Source: TMED14 sp038145075 (GTDB taxonomy: Bacteria; Bacteroidota; Bacteroidia; Flavobacteriales; Schleiferiaceae). From it: a DNA stretch of 64,000 nt. Within the stretch, counting starts at the first letter, position 1; every line of letters starts with the position of its first letter. The stretch covers positions 62,001 to 126,000 of the forward strand of contig JAYQOY010000001.1 in assembly GCA_038145075.1 (NCBI GenBank), given 5' to 3'. The translations under genes and the position numbers were made by a program. The notes beneath the pieces were generated by a model that was given only the letters and a program-made list of their open reading frames with translations, did not search any database and was not told the origin of the DNA. This document shows positions 42,369 through 51,192 of the stretch, one piece after another.

Positions 42369-43774
42369 TTAGCTCTCCCGGTTCACGCGCTCGTCAAAGC
42401 GAATGCCCCAGTCGGCCAATTCTTTCAAAATGGGTCCGTACACCTCGTTTTTCAAGGGCATAAGCACGCCTCGGTCCTGCACCAGGCCTTTGGCGACCAA
42501 ACGTGTCGCCATCGCCACTGGAAGCCCCACCGTAAAGGCCATAGCCGTGTTCTGGGCCGTTTTGCCCTTGCAGACCATGGAGGACTCGAGGCGGTAGGTT
42601 TCCCCCTCTAGGCGGTAAAAGATGCGGTGCCACATTACTAGCATATCGCGGTCTTCTTCGGTCATGGTCCATTTCTTTTCCAAAATGGCCTGTAAGATTT
42701 GGGCCGGGCTGCCCTTTTGCAGACCCACAGGCTCATCTGTGAAAAGACCGAGCCATTCAAAGAGCTCCATGAGCTCGGAGTCCTGAGGAATCTGCAGGTA
42801 ATGCATGAGCTTGAGCTCCACACTATCCGAAGCATGGTAGGCCAAGAAACTGTTCAAAAAGCTGCGATGCGTCATCGAAGCAACGCCTTCCATCTGGTAG
42901 CTGTCATCGGTAGCACCTAATTGCACAAAGACATCCCAGGCGCGGCAAAAACCCGGTCTGCGGAGCGTCCCTCGGTACATAGTGGGAATTCCGTCCAGCC
43001 CGTACGCAGAAATGTACTTTAAGGAATCGCGGTTGGCATAGCCTTCAAAGCGTCCGTATCCGGGAATGGTCATGAACTCAGTGCGTCGGAAGAGCTTGTG
43101 GTAGGGAATAAACTTGTAGAGACCCTCTTGGATGAACTTCACCGCACCTCCAGCGCCAGCAAGGACCACGTTTCGCGGGTTCCAGGTAAACTTATACTGC
43201 CACGGATTGCTGGGGCTTTCAGGAGCCAAAATGCCCCCACAAAAGCTCTCGTAGGAGGTGATCTCCGCCCCTTTTGCGCGCAGTTTCTCCAAAATTTCCA
43301 TGGTGGACATGTGGTCAATGCCAGGATCCACCCCACATTCGTTCAGGAAGACCAGGTTTTTGGCTTTCGCTTCTTCGTGCAGTGCCGCCATTTCAGGGCT
43401 CACATAGCTCGCGGTCACCAAGTGCTTTTCATACGTCAGACAAGCCTTGGCCACTTCGATGTGCATGAAGGCTGGCAGCATACTCACCACGACATCGGCC
43501 TGCTGAATCCAGTGCGCTCGGGTGCTTGGATCGCTTAAGTCTGCTCCTTGCGCCTGAATGTTCGCATAGGGCGCGCATTTGGCATTTAATGCCTTTTCGT
43601 CTTGGTCCAAAACAGTGACCGCCCAGCCATTGGCATCCTCATGGGTAGCCAAGTAATCAATCATGGCCGATGTACTTTTCCCAGCGCCAAAAACGACAAT
43701 ACGCTGGAACTTTTCCCAGCGCCAAAAACGACAATACGCTGGATGAAATCAGTGGGAGTGCTGGAGGATATCAC
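42369..43774 (-). pseudogene. Saccharopine dehydrogenase-like gene, 5' end disrupted by a 35-bp duplication
   Basis: The protein has an NAD(P)-binding Rossmann domain and a saccharopine dehydrogenase C-terminal domain, and would be 456 residues once one 35-bp repeat is removed. As given, the first in-frame ATG is at 43664 (431 residues), which lies after the nucleotide-binding motif IVVFGAGKSTS, so that frame lacks its essential N terminus. Deleting one copy of the repeat (43674-43743) restores a frame from GTG 43774 through that motif. Family roles include lysine synthesis or breakdown and related amino-acid routes; no neighbour narrows it. The disruption is more likely an assembly error than a real pseudogene. 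Confidence 0.75.
43674..43743. repeat. Perfect 2 x 35-bp tandem duplication
   Basis: Bases 43674-43708 are repeated exactly at 43709-43743; flanking bases differ on both sides. The unit spans the GAGKS region of the saccharopine dehydrogenase-like gene and shifts its frame (35 is not a multiple of three). Confidence 0.95.
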
Positions 43775-43830
43775 GTCAAGGGTGTTGAAAAGTGATTGTT
43801 TTCGGGGAATTTATAGGACGAAGGTAGGGC

Positions 43831-43838
43831 TACATTTG
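43831..43838 (+). promoter_or_regulatory. -7 promoter box TACATTTG for pckA
   Basis: A perfect TAnnTTTG match lies 24 bases before the pckA ATG at 43863, giving a short leader. No convincing -33 element is visible. Confidence 0.5.
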
Positions 43839-43862
43839 TCTAACCCTTGATTGAAATTCGTT

Positions 43863-45461
43863 ATGACTACAACTCCCACAGGAGCAGCTCCATCCCTGTC
43901 GTGGATTGCTGATCTTGGCTTGCGTCACGCTTCAGCCGTGTTCCAAGCAGATCCTGATTTCCTCACGCAGGAAACACTTCGTTTAAACCGAGGAACGCTC
44001 ACCCACACCGGGGTACTGAGCATTGAAACGGGTACATTCACCGGCCGATCTCCGGAAGATCGATTCATTGTGGACGATGCCCTTACCCACGATAAAGTCT
44101 GGTGGGGCAGCATCAACAAACCGTTTGACGAAGCCGCCTATTTTCGCCTAAAAGCGAAAGTACTCGCCTACCTCGACGGTAAGAAGCTCTACGTGCGCGA
44201 GGCCCGTGCAGGAGCACTGGAATCCGTATCCATCGGCATTTGCATAGTCAACGAGTACCCCGAGCACAACCTCTTTGCGTACAACATGTTCCTGGACCCA
44301 TCTGAGGATGTTGCGCCCGAGTGGACCATCCTGCATGCGCCGGATTTCCATGCAGACCCATCTACGGACGGTACACGCCAGAGCAATTTTGCCATCCTTT
44401 CGTTTAGCGATAAAACCATCTTAATCGGCGGCACGGGCTATACCGGGGAAATTAAAAAGGGCATTTTCTCGGCCTTAAACTTCCTGCTTCCTACGGAGTC
44501 GAATACTTTTCCCATGCATTGCTCGGCCAACTTGGGCCGCGGGGGCGACACCGCTCTGTTCTTTGGCTTGTCGGGCACCGGCAAGACCACGCTATCGGCC
44601 GACCCTAACCGCGCGCTAATTGGCGACGACGAGCACGGCTGGACCGCAGAAGGCGAAGTTTTCAATTTTGAGGGCGGTTGCTACGCCAAGGTCATTGACC
44701 TTTCGGAGGAAAAGGAGCCGGATATCTGGCGTGCGATTCGCCCCGGGGCTATTTTGGAGAATATCGTCATGAACGAGGCGGGCGTCCCCGACTACACCGA
44801 TAGCCGAATCACAGAGAACACCCGCGTCTCCTATCCTATTGAGCACATTGACCATGTCGCAGCCGGATTGCGTGGAAAGAATCCCAAGAACATTTTTTTC
44901 TTGACCTGCGATGCCTATGGCGTCCTCCCCCCTATGTCCAAGCTTGGACCCGAGCAGGCCGCCTACCACTTTATTTCGGGCTACACCGCCAAAGTGGCTG
45001 GTACCGAAGCCGGTGTCACAGAACCCAAGGCTGTTTTTTCAGCCTGCTTTGGGGCTCCCTTCATGCCATTGCATCCCTCTGACTATGCAGACATGCTCAT
45101 GGACAAAATGCGCTCAGGCGACTTGAACGTTTGGCTCGTAAATACCGGCTGGGTGGGCGGCGGCTACGGTGTCGGTGAACGCATCAAGCTGCGTTACACA
45201 CGCGCCATGATTACGGCTGCCTTGGAAGGACATCTCGAGCACTTCGTCGAGGATACCCGCTTTGGCTTTCACTATGCCACCGAATGTCCCGGGGTACCTG
45301 CCGAAGTCTTGAAGGCGAAAGGGCAATGGTCGGACGCCGCAGCCTATGAGGTAGCCGCAGACGAACTTGCCCGCCGTTTCCGCGAAAACTTCAAGAAGTT
45401 TGAATCCGGCGCCTCTCCAGCCATCTTAGCAGGAGGCCCTAAGGCCCTTCAAACGGCCTAA
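43863..45461 (+). CDS. pckA: Phosphoenolpyruvate carboxykinase (ATP)
   Basis: The 532-residue ATP-type PEP carboxykinase converts oxaloacetate and ATP to PEP and carbon dioxide, the entry to gluconeogenesis. The P-loop GLSGTGKTTLSADP is near residue 238, the metal-binding HCSANLGRGGD near 220, and EGGCYAK near 270. The family oxaloacetate-site arginine is in FTGRSPEDRF near residue 61. Length is standard. I start at ATG 43863; a TTG four codons earlier (43851) is in frame but less likely. The gene is monocistronic and converges on phoH. Confidence 0.97.
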   Translation: MTTTPTGAAPSLSWIADLGLRHASAVFQADPDFLTQETLRLNRGTLTHTGVLSIETGTFTGRSPEDRFIVDDALTHDKVWWGSINKPFDEAAYFRLKAKVLAYLDGKKLYVREARAGALESVSIGICIVNEYPEHNLFAYNMFLDPSEDVAPEWTILHAPDFHADPSTDGTRQSNFAILSFSDKTILIGGTGYTGEIKKGIFSALNFLLPTESNTFPMHCSANLGRGGDTALFFGLSGTGKTTLSADPNRALIGDDEHGWTAEGEVFNFEGGCYAKVIDLSEEKEPDIWRAIRPGAILENIVMNEAGVPDYTDSRITENTRVSYPIEHIDHVAAGLRGKNPKNIFFLTCDAYGVLPPMSKLGPEQAAYHFISGYTAKVAGTEAGVTEPKAVFSACFGAPFMPLHPSDYADMLMDKMRSGDLNVWLVNTGWVGGGYGVGERIKLRYTRAMITAALEGHLEHFVEDTRFGFHYATECPGVPAEVLKAKGQWSDAAAYEVAADELARRFRENFKKFESGASPAILAGGPKALQTA

Positions 45462-45483
45462 AAGCAGCCCTCCTTCGCGGAGC

Positions 45484-46836
45484 TTACAACATGTCGTTGG
45501 CGAGATTGGCGAGCTCTGAACGCTCGCCTTTCTCCAATGTCACATGCGCATACAAGGGCTGCCCCTTCAGGCGGTCCACTAGGTAGGACAATCCATTCGA
45601 TTGCTCGTCCAAGTAGGGCGTGTCAATCTGATGCACATCTCCGGTGAAGATGAATTTGGAGTTTTCGCCGGCTCGCGTAATAATCGTCTTGACTTCGTGG
45701 GGCGTGAGGTTCTGAGCTTCGTCCACAATAAAGATGACATTAGACAAGGAGCGACCCCGAATGTAGGCCAGTGGCGTCACCAATATTTTCTCGTTGGCCA
45801 CCATCTCATCAATCTGCTTGAAGTTGCGATCGCGCTCGCCAAACTGGTTCTTGATGAACTTCAAGTTGTCCCAAAGGGGTTGCATGTAGGGATTGATTTT
45901 TTGCTCGGCATCGCCGGGCAAAAATCCGATGTCGCGGTTGCTCAAGGGGACGATGGGACGCGCCAGGTAGATCTGCTTGAAGTCGCGGCGCTGTTCTAGC
46001 GAGCCCGCTAGGGCGAGCAGGGTTTTGCCCGTGCCAGCCACCCCCGTCAATGTGACCAACTTAATGTCCGGGTGCATGATGGCGTGGAGGGCGAAGGTCT
46101 GTTCGCTGTTCCTAGGCTTGATGCCGTAGTAGCTGGACTTCTCCACCAGTTCCATGGTTTCGGACTTCCCATGGTAGAATCCAAGCGCCGAAGACTTCGC
46201 CGTTTTTAGAATGTAAAAGTGATTGGCCTTCAGGCCAAGCTTTTGATTCGCTTTCACGGAGGAATCCAGGTGTACAGCCTTCTTTTCGTACAAAGTTTGG
46301 AGCGCTTTAGCCGGGAAAGCAGGAATCTCAGAGCGCCCCGTGAAGCCCGCATCCGTCTCCTTCACCTTGCCCGTTAGGTAATCCTCTGCCTGGACATTGA
46401 GGGCTTTGGCCTTAAGCCTAAGATTGATGTCTTTGGTGACCAGTATAACCGGACGGTCTGGCTCTTCTTGCTGAAGAAACAGAGCTGCGTTGATGATTTT
46501 ATGGTCGTTCTTCCCTTTGCCATAGACCTCTAAGGCATCAACATTAAGACTGGGCGTTGCCATAATGACCCTAAACTTGCCACGCTTGCCGCCATTGAGG
46601 TCAATCCATTCCGTCAAGGGTTTTTCGGCCGCTTTTTTGTCCAACATTCGGATAAATTCGCGCGCTTCAAAATTCTTGGTATCGCTGCCCTTTTTAAACT
46701 CGTCCAATTCCTCCAGAACGGGAATGGGAATAGCAACATCGTGCTCTTCAAAGTTCATTATGGCGTTGTGATCGTATAAAATCACCGAAGTGTCAAGCAC
46801 AAAAATCTTACGCGGGGACTTAGCGGCTCTAGGCAT
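45484..46836 (-). CDS. phoH: PhoH-family protein with N-terminal PIN domain
   Basis: This 450-residue protein has a PIN nuclease domain (about 10-150, starting IFVLDTSVILYDHN with the conserved acidic residues) fused to a PhoH ATPase, Walker A GVAGTGKTLLALA near residue 265 and Walker B VIFIVDEAQN. PIN-PhoH (PhoH2) proteins are reported to be RNA helicases/RNases in mycobacteria; here the RNA target is unknown. It is transcribed alone, divergently from the Crp/Fnr regulator, with a 123-base gap between the two coding regions. Confidence 0.9.
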   Translation of the reverse strand: MPRAAKSPRKIFVLDTSVILYDHNAIMNFEEHDVAIPIPVLEELDEFKKGSDTKNFEAREFIRMLDKKAAEKPLTEWIDLNGGKRGKFRVIMATPSLNVDALEVYGKGKNDHKIINAALFLQQEEPDRPVILVTKDINLRLKAKALNVQAEDYLTGKVKETDAGFTGRSEIPAFPAKALQTLYEKKAVHLDSSVKANQKLGLKANHFYILKTAKSSALGFYHGKSETMELVEKSSYYGIKPRNSEQTFALHAIMHPDIKLVTLTGVAGTGKTLLALAGSLEQRRDFKQIYLARPIVPLSNRDIGFLPGDAEQKINPYMQPLWDNLKFIKNQFGERDRNFKQIDEMVANEKILVTPLAYIRGRSLSNVIFIVDEAQNLTPHEVKTIITRAGENSKFIFTGDVHQIDTPYLDEQSNGLSYLVDRLKGQPLYAHVTLEKGERSELANLANDML

Positions 46837-46906
46837 GGTATGGAAGGAAGTTTAGGGTTAAATTAGGCGGAAGAATTCAGAATTGCCCATCGCATTGAAA
46901 GATGTT

Positions 46907-46919
46907 TTGAACAATTCAA
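46907..46919. promoter_or_regulatory. Palindrome TTGAA-CAA-TTCAA, possible regulator operator
   Basis: A perfect 5-bp inverted repeat with a 3-base spacer lies 40 bases upstream of the Crp/Fnr-family ATG. Its half-sites resemble the TTGA...TCAA half-sites of FNR/CRP boxes, though the spacing is shorter. It may be an autoregulatory site; this is conjecture. The rest of 46837-46942 shows nothing else recognisable apart from a weak -7-like TAGCGTTG at 46943-46950. Confidence 0.3.
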
Positions 46920-46959
46920 CAAGGATAACCTAGACCTAACCTTAGCGTTGCTTACCTCC

Positions 46960-47601
46960 ATGGCCCAACCTGATACCCGAAGGATTCAAGCACATTTTGG
47001 CTTTCAAGACGAGGCGCTCCTCGCCGACATCCTCAAGCATGGCCGATTCTGCACCTTTCACGCCGGGGATTTGATTGCGGAACCTGGTATGCCTGTAGAC
47101 TTTGTTCCGCTGATCCTCAAGGGAAATTTGCGCGTTATGCGCCGCGACGACGACAACGACCGCGAGCTCTTCTTGTACTTCTTGACGGCCGGTTCCACTT
47201 GTTCGAGTACAATCAACTGCTGTATGACGGGCAAGCGCGTTACTGTGGAAGTCGTGGTGGAAGAAGAAACCGATATGGTTTGCATTCCCAATGAATATGC
47301 CTCTTCGTGGATCAAGGTGCATCCGGAGTGGCTAGAATTTGTGCTACGCAGTTACCAATTGCGCTTTGAAGAGGCCTTGCACGCCCTGGACGAGGTGGCC
47401 TTCCGCCAGTTGGATGAGCGCCTTTGGAACTTCCTGCAGGAGAAAGCCCGCTTAACCGATGGGAACCTTGTAGAGATGAGCCATTCCGAACTTGCTCAGG
47501 CCCTGCATTCCTCGAGAGAGGTCGTATCGCGTTTGTTGAAAAAGCTGGAATCTGAAAATCGGCTGGAATTAGGTCGCAACCGCATCCAAATCCTGGGCTA
47601 A
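46960..47601 (+). CDS. Crp/Fnr-family transcriptional regulator
   Basis: The 213-residue regulator has an N-terminal cyclic-nucleotide-binding-like beta-barrel (FHAGDLIAEPGMPVDFVPLILKG) and a C-terminal winged helix. Its recognition helix is in SELAQALHSSREVVSRLLKKLE near 170-195. A cysteine cluster CSSTINCCMTG near residues 82-92 is typical of Bacteroidota members and may sense redox state or FeS/NO, but the classical N-terminal FNR Cys set is absent. The ligand is unknown. The start is ATG 46960 rather than the TTG at 46948. It runs in the same direction as the next gene, which has its own promoter. Confidence 0.88.
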   Translation: MAQPDTRRIQAHFGFQDEALLADILKHGRFCTFHAGDLIAEPGMPVDFVPLILKGNLRVMRRDDDNDRELFLYFLTAGSTCSSTINCCMTGKRVTVEVVVEEETDMVCIPNEYASSWIKVHPEWLEFVLRSYQLRFEEALHALDEVAFRQLDERLWNFLQEKARLTDGNLVEMSHSELAQALHSSREVVSRLLKKLESENRLELGRNRIQILG

Positions 47602-47608
47602 GGCGCCC

Positions 47609-47616
47609 TATTTTTG
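47609..47616 (+). promoter_or_regulatory. -7 promoter box TATTTTTG for the DUF2892/TPR-like gene
   Basis: A perfect TAnnTTTG match ends four bases before the ATG at 47621; a leaderless transcript is predicted. Confidence 0.55.
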
Positions 47617-47620
47617 TCGC

Positions 47621-48136
47621 ATGATTCGCAAATACATCCGCATGGCCCTCGCAGTGGCCGTTTTTGGTACCGCTATTTGGCAATTCACCGACGGTGAGAT
47701 TGGAAATGGCATCTTCTTGATTTTGCTTTCGGGCATTCCCTTGCTCTTCCACTTCCGCAACGAGCGTATTTTGCTCGCCCTGTGGTACGTGCGCAAACAA
47801 GACTTTGAAAAAGCGAGTCAACAGTTGGCGGCCATCGGCCACCCCGAGAAGACGCTCATCAAGGGCCAACTCGCCTACTACTACTTCCTTCAGGGCTTGA
47901 TGACGTCCCAGACCAACCTCTCCAAGAGCGAAACCTGGATGAAAAAAGCCTTGGCTACCGGCCTGCGCCTCAAGCAAGACCGCGCTTTGGCGAAGATGCA
48001 ATTGGCGGCCATGGCGATGACCAAGCGCAAGAAGAAGGAAGCCCAAGCGCTTTTGACAGAAGCAAAAAAGCTGGACGACAAGGGTGTCCTTGCCGACCAG
48101 CTTAAGATGCTCAAACAGCAGTTGAGCCGGATTTAA
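47621..48136 (+). CDS. Membrane-anchored TPR-like protein of unknown function
   Basis: The 171-residue protein has two N-terminal hydrophobic segments (about 5-23 and 28-45, with GNGIFLILLSGIPLLFHF) resembling a DUF2892-type hairpin. A helical, lysine/alanine-rich domain with tetratricopeptide-like helix pairs (about 55-171) follows. Related proteins are common in Flavobacteriales, but I know no function. A scaffold at the inner membrane is plausible. Its stop lies six bases from the convergent yajC stop. Confidence 0.7.
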   Translation: MIRKYIRMALAVAVFGTAIWQFTDGEIGNGIFLILLSGIPLLFHFRNERILLALWYVRKQDFEKASQQLAAIGHPEKTLIKGQLAYYYFLQGLMTSQTNLSKSETWMKKALATGLRLKQDRALAKMQLAAMAMTKRKKKEAQALLTEAKKLDDKGVLADQLKMLKQQLSRI

Positions 48137-48142
48137 ACCGAC

Positions 48143-48454
48143 TTATTTCTTCGCCACTTCCGGATTGATGGTAGCCGTCATGTCCTTGCTAATGGCAGCG
48201 CGCTCAAAACGCAGGCGGCAGTTCTCGCATTCGAGCAAAACCGTCTTATCATCCACTTCCAAGATCTTTCCGTGAATGCCGGAGGTGGTCACCACCTTCA
48301 TGCCCTTTACTAGCGCCGCACGAAACTTGTTTTCTTCCTTTTGCTTCTTCATCTGTGGGCGGATAAAGAAGAAGTACATCACCGCTACAATAGCGATTAG
48401 TGGGAGGAAGCTGGCCAAACCACCGGGTTCAGCTTGAAGGAAAAATGAGGTCAT
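48143..48454 (-). CDS. yajC: Preprotein translocase subunit YajC
   Basis: This small protein (103 residues) has one membrane segment (about 15-33, FLPLIAIVAVMYFFFIRPQ) with the family motif FIRPQMKKQKEE directly after it, and a cytoplasmic domain containing VVTTSGIHGKI. YajC associates with SecDF in the Sec holotranslocon. It is the last gene of a nusB-DUF1573-yajC run, one base after the DUF1573 gene. Confidence 0.95.
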   Translation of the reverse strand: MTSFFLQAEPGGLASFLPLIAIVAVMYFFFIRPQMKKQKEENKFRAALVKGMKVVTTSGIHGKILEVDDKTVLLECENCRLRFERAAISKDMTATINPEVAKK

Positions 48455-48455
48455 A

Positions 48456-48896
48456 TTATTGAGCTTTGGGAGTTACTTGTGCAGTGATGGTCAAGACTTT
48501 CGTGTTAGGCACGGTGTTGGCCGAAAGCGTAACGGTCTTGGTTTGGTTACCGGGCTTTCCTTGGCTGTTAAAGCGAACCGTGATGGTTCCCTCCTCGCCT
48601 GGCGCGATAGGATCGTTGGAGTATTCGGGCACCGTACACCCGCATGAACCTTGAGCGGAAGAGATGATCAAGGGCACCTCGCCTTCATTGGTGAATTTAA
48701 ATTCTGTCGTACCCACCTCGCCTTCGTTCATGGCGCCAAAGTCGTGGCTTTCCTTTTCAAAGTTGAAGACGGGCAAAGATGCTGAGGTTGCGGCTTCAAT
48801 GGCCATGCGCTCCTCTTCGCTCTTGATTTTGGACGATGCATCCGAGCACGCGCTCAGTGCAGCTAGGCCAAGGGCTAATGCAAAGTATTTAGTCAT
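48456..48896 (-). CDS. DUF1573 lipoprotein
   Basis: The 146-residue predicted lipoprotein has a signal peptide ending in the lipobox LSAC, with the acylated cysteine near residue 17. A DUF1573 immunoglobulin-like domain (about 45-140) carries the family pattern FNFEKESHDFGAMNEGE and CGCTVPEYSNDPIAPGE. The function is unknown; DUF1573 proteins are abundant in the Bacteroidota periplasm or outer membrane. The conserved order nusB-DUF1573-yajC in this phylum hints at an envelope or secretion role (inference). Confidence 0.88.
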   Translation of the reverse strand: MTKYFALALGLAALSACSDASSKIKSEEERMAIEAATSASLPVFNFEKESHDFGAMNEGEVGTTEFKFTNEGEVPLIISSAQGSCGCTVPEYSNDPIAPGEEGTITVRFNSQGKPGNQTKTVTLSANTVPNTKVLTITAQVTPKAQ

Positions 48897-48925
48897 AGGA
48901 TTCGTTGAATTTGCGGTTGAAATTA

Positions 48926-49864
48926 CTACTCAATGAGGCCTCTTCCCACTTTTTGGATGCGGCCTTCGGTTTTTAATTCCGCAGCCAAGGCGTCCAGGAG
49001 ACCGTTGATGAAGCTGGGGCTCTTTTCCGAACCGTATTGCTTCGCCAATTCAATGGCTTCGTTGATGGACACCTTCACCGGCACTTCCTGGAAATCGACC
49101 ATTTCTGTCAAGGCCATATCCAGCAAGCACCGCTCTACGGGAGCCAAACGGTCGTATTCCCATTGGTTGGCCTTGGTTTCAATGCGCTTTACCCAGTCCG
49201 GGTGCTGGCGTACACTTTTCAAGAAGAGCGCTGGACCAAAGGCCTCGTCCGAATCATCCTTGAAGAGCTTGACCAACAACGATTGGCCACGCTTGGCATT
49301 TTGCAGGGTTTGAACGGCCATCATTTGGGCAGCATCTAGGTCGTCGGCCCAGTGCATGCTTATTTCTTCGTAATGGCTGTGGATATTTTCGTTGTTGGCC
49401 ATGGCCTCGCGGTAGAAACGCTTCAACCAGACCACCGCTGCATGCTCCTCCAAGTCGCTGGCTTCATCCATCCACCCGGATTGAATTTCGGCGTTCCAAA
49501 ATTCAAAAAACGCGGTACGAAGAAGATCTACACGATCGCCCCAGAAAATTTTGTGCTGCTCCCAGGCAGCCACTACCCCAGTATCATGAACCAAAGCTTG
49601 CATGAAAGGCATGTGGAGCAAAGCTTCGATGCGCGTAATTCGGGCCGCTGTAGGGAATTGCTTGTTCTTTTCAATCTCTAAACGCTCCTCCAAAAAGCGG
49701 TGAAACTGCCAAAACATGCGCAGTTCAAAGAGGTACAAAATGTAAATGGAGGAAATGCTTTCGTTTAACGCCTTGAGGCAGCGACTACTGTCTTCGGATT
49801 CCCCCTGGTAAAAACCGAAGAGGGCTTGCATCACTTTAATTCGGATGTGGCGTCGGGTAAGCAT
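48926..49864 (-). CDS. nusB: Transcription antitermination factor NusB (extended form)
   Basis: The C-terminal ~130 residues form a NusB domain, with ERCLLDMALTEMV and VSINEAIELAKQYGSEKSPSFINGLLDAL. They bind boxA RNA with S10 to keep rRNA transcription processive. The first ~170 residues are an all-helical extension making 312 residues, about twice E. coli NusB; such long forms are usual in Bacteroidota. A TATTTTTG box lies 17 bases before the ATG, and the gene leads the DUF1573-yajC operon. Confidence 0.93.
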   Translation of the reverse strand: MLTRRHIRIKVMQALFGFYQGESEDSSRCLKALNESISSIYILYLFELRMFWQFHRFLEERLEIEKNKQFPTAARITRIEALLHMPFMQALVHDTGVVAAWEQHKIFWGDRVDLLRTAFFEFWNAEIQSGWMDEASDLEEHAAVVWLKRFYREAMANNENIHSHYEEISMHWADDLDAAQMMAVQTLQNAKRGQSLLVKLFKDDSDEAFGPALFLKSVRQHPDWVKRIETKANQWEYDRLAPVERCLLDMALTEMVDFQEVPVKVSINEAIELAKQYGSEKSPSFINGLLDALAAELKTEGRIQKVGRGLIE

Positions 49865-49881
49865 AGAACGGGTTTGAGCGG

Positions 49882-49889
49882 CAAAAATA
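49882..49889 (-). promoter_or_regulatory. -7 promoter box TATTTTTG for nusB operon
   Basis: A perfect TAnnTTTG match on the minus strand, ending 17 bases before the nusB ATG at 49864. Confidence 0.5.
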
Positions 49890-49921
49890 CAGCGGGTTGC
49901 CGGATAATCACCGCTTTGCGT

Positions 49922-50530
49922 TCAAAAGGGCGCGGGCACTTCAAACTGGAGCGTCTCCCCCGTCTTAGGATGTTGGAAGGCTAAATAGCCCGAATGCAGC
50001 GCTATGCCCTCCCGCTCCCAGGGGCTTCCCCCATAAAACGTATCGCCCAAGATGGGGTAGCCTCGGTGGCTGGCCTGAATGCGGATCTGGTGGTAACGCC
50101 CCGTTTGGGGTTCGACAACTGCTTTAAACGCCTCGATGCGTTCGCCTCGAAGTTCTGCCCGTTTACCAAGAGGCGCATCCACAACGACCGAACGGAAATA
50201 TTCCGGCTGCTTTTCGAGTTGATCTACCCAGGTCCAGGGGCCTTCGGGAAGCTCCGTAGTCGTTTTAAACGTGTAGCGCTTTTGGACTGTTCGCTCTTCA
50301 AACTGGCGCATGAGGCCAGTACAGGCGAATTTATTCTTGGCCAAAACCAGGACCCCACTGGTAGGCCGATCCAGGCGATGGACGACCCACAGGTTACACT
50401 GGAGCTCTTCTTCCAGGAGCTCTTGCACATTGGGGTGACCCAGTCGGTCAGGCTCCACCATGAGTCCAGCACGCTTGGATACCACGACGACGTGGCGGTC
50501 TAGGTGGAGGATTTCGGGGCCTTCTTCCAT
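49922..50530 (-). CDS. RluA-family RNA pseudouridine synthase
   Basis: The 202-residue pseudouridine synthase has the catalytic aspartate in VVHRLDRPTSGVLVLA, plus QTGRYHQIRIQ and the C-terminal ALHSGYLAF strand. It has no N-terminal S4 domain, so it resembles the short RluA/TruC branch, which modifies 23S rRNA or tRNA. I start at ATG 50530 (MEEGPE). That overlaps the lycopene cyclase gene by 31 bases, an unusually long overlap; later starts would cut into the domain. Confidence 0.88.
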   Translation of the reverse strand: MEEGPEILHLDRHVVVVSKRAGLMVEPDRLGHPNVQELLEEELQCNLWVVHRLDRPTSGVLVLAKNKFACTGLMRQFEERTVQKRYTFKTTTELPEGPWTWVDQLEKQPEYFRSVVVDAPLGKRAELRGERIEAFKAVVEPQTGRYHQIRIQASHRGYPILGDTFYGGSPWEREGIALHSGYLAFQHPKTGETLQFEVPAPF

Positions 50531-51192
50531 TGGACGACTGCGGTGTATAAAAGCATCATGAGCATGCCGTAGAAGGCGTCCTCCACGGGGATAGTGCCCA
50601 TTCGGACGCCCATATTTTCGGCGTTGTTGTACCACACAATGGGTTCTTCCAGGAAACTACCCGTAAGCAGGCCATTAACGGCAAAGAAGGGCAGCAAGGC
50701 CAGTCCCCACGCGCGGTAAAAGGCCGCGAGCCATGTGGGTTTCCATACAAACGCCAAACCCAGCCCAGCCCCAAGCAACAAGAATGTCCAAAACGTGTAG
50801 GCCTGGTCGGGGTGCTTCATCGCCCAACCGATGCATCCCAATGCGGCAAAGAGCGTCAGGGTGTAGACCCAGCGTTTGGAACCCTTCCAAGGAAAAAAGA
50901 GCTGGAGCACCTCGAAGATGAAGTAGCAGGCCCAGGGCACGACCACAAAGAATAGCACCTCTTCTAGAGGCAGACCGAAGAAATCCCAAGGAATGAGGTA
51001 GCGTTCGGTAAATCCCCAAACGCCAGCGCCCGTGAATGCGATGTCCCAGGGAAGGAAAAGCAGGAAAACCGCCATAGTGGCAGCAAGCAAACGCTTCCAC
51101 TTACCTATGTAGAAAATACGCGGTTCAAAGGCACGCGTCAGTGGACCCAGAAAAACGAGGACATCGATGAGCAGATAGAGTCTAGACTCCAT
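50500..51192 (-). CDS. Lycopene cyclase domain protein (CrtYcd-like)
   Basis: This very hydrophobic protein of 230 residues has about six membrane segments. It shows the lycopene cyclase domain features: an N-terminal LFLPWDIAFT, FFGLPLEEVLFFVVVPW with paired glutamates, and a repeated IPVEDAFYGMLMM in the second half, as in fused CrtYc-CrtYd. It should cyclise lycopene to beta-carotene. With the hydroxylase directly upstream (one-base overlap, TGATG) it gives a beta-carotene-to-zeaxanthin step pair. The start is ATG 51192. Confidence 0.88.
   Translation of the reverse strand: MESRLYLLIDVLVFLGPLTRAFEPRIFYIGKWKRLLAATMAVFLLFLPWDIAFTGAGVWGFTERYLIPWDFFGLPLEEVLFFVVVPWACYFIFEVLQLFFPWKGSKRWVYTLTLFAALGCIGWAMKHPDQAYTFWTFLLLGAGLGLAFVWKPTWLAAFYRAWGLALLPFFAVNGLLTGSFLEEPIVWYNNAENMGVRMGTIPVEDAFYGMLMMLLYTAVVQWKKAPKSST

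Noticed and set aside
43674..43743. 35-bp duplication as a phase-variation switch
   Set aside because: Two perfect long copies are not a typical slippage tract, and a matching 70-bp event disrupts essential-looking guaA; an assembly cause is simpler.
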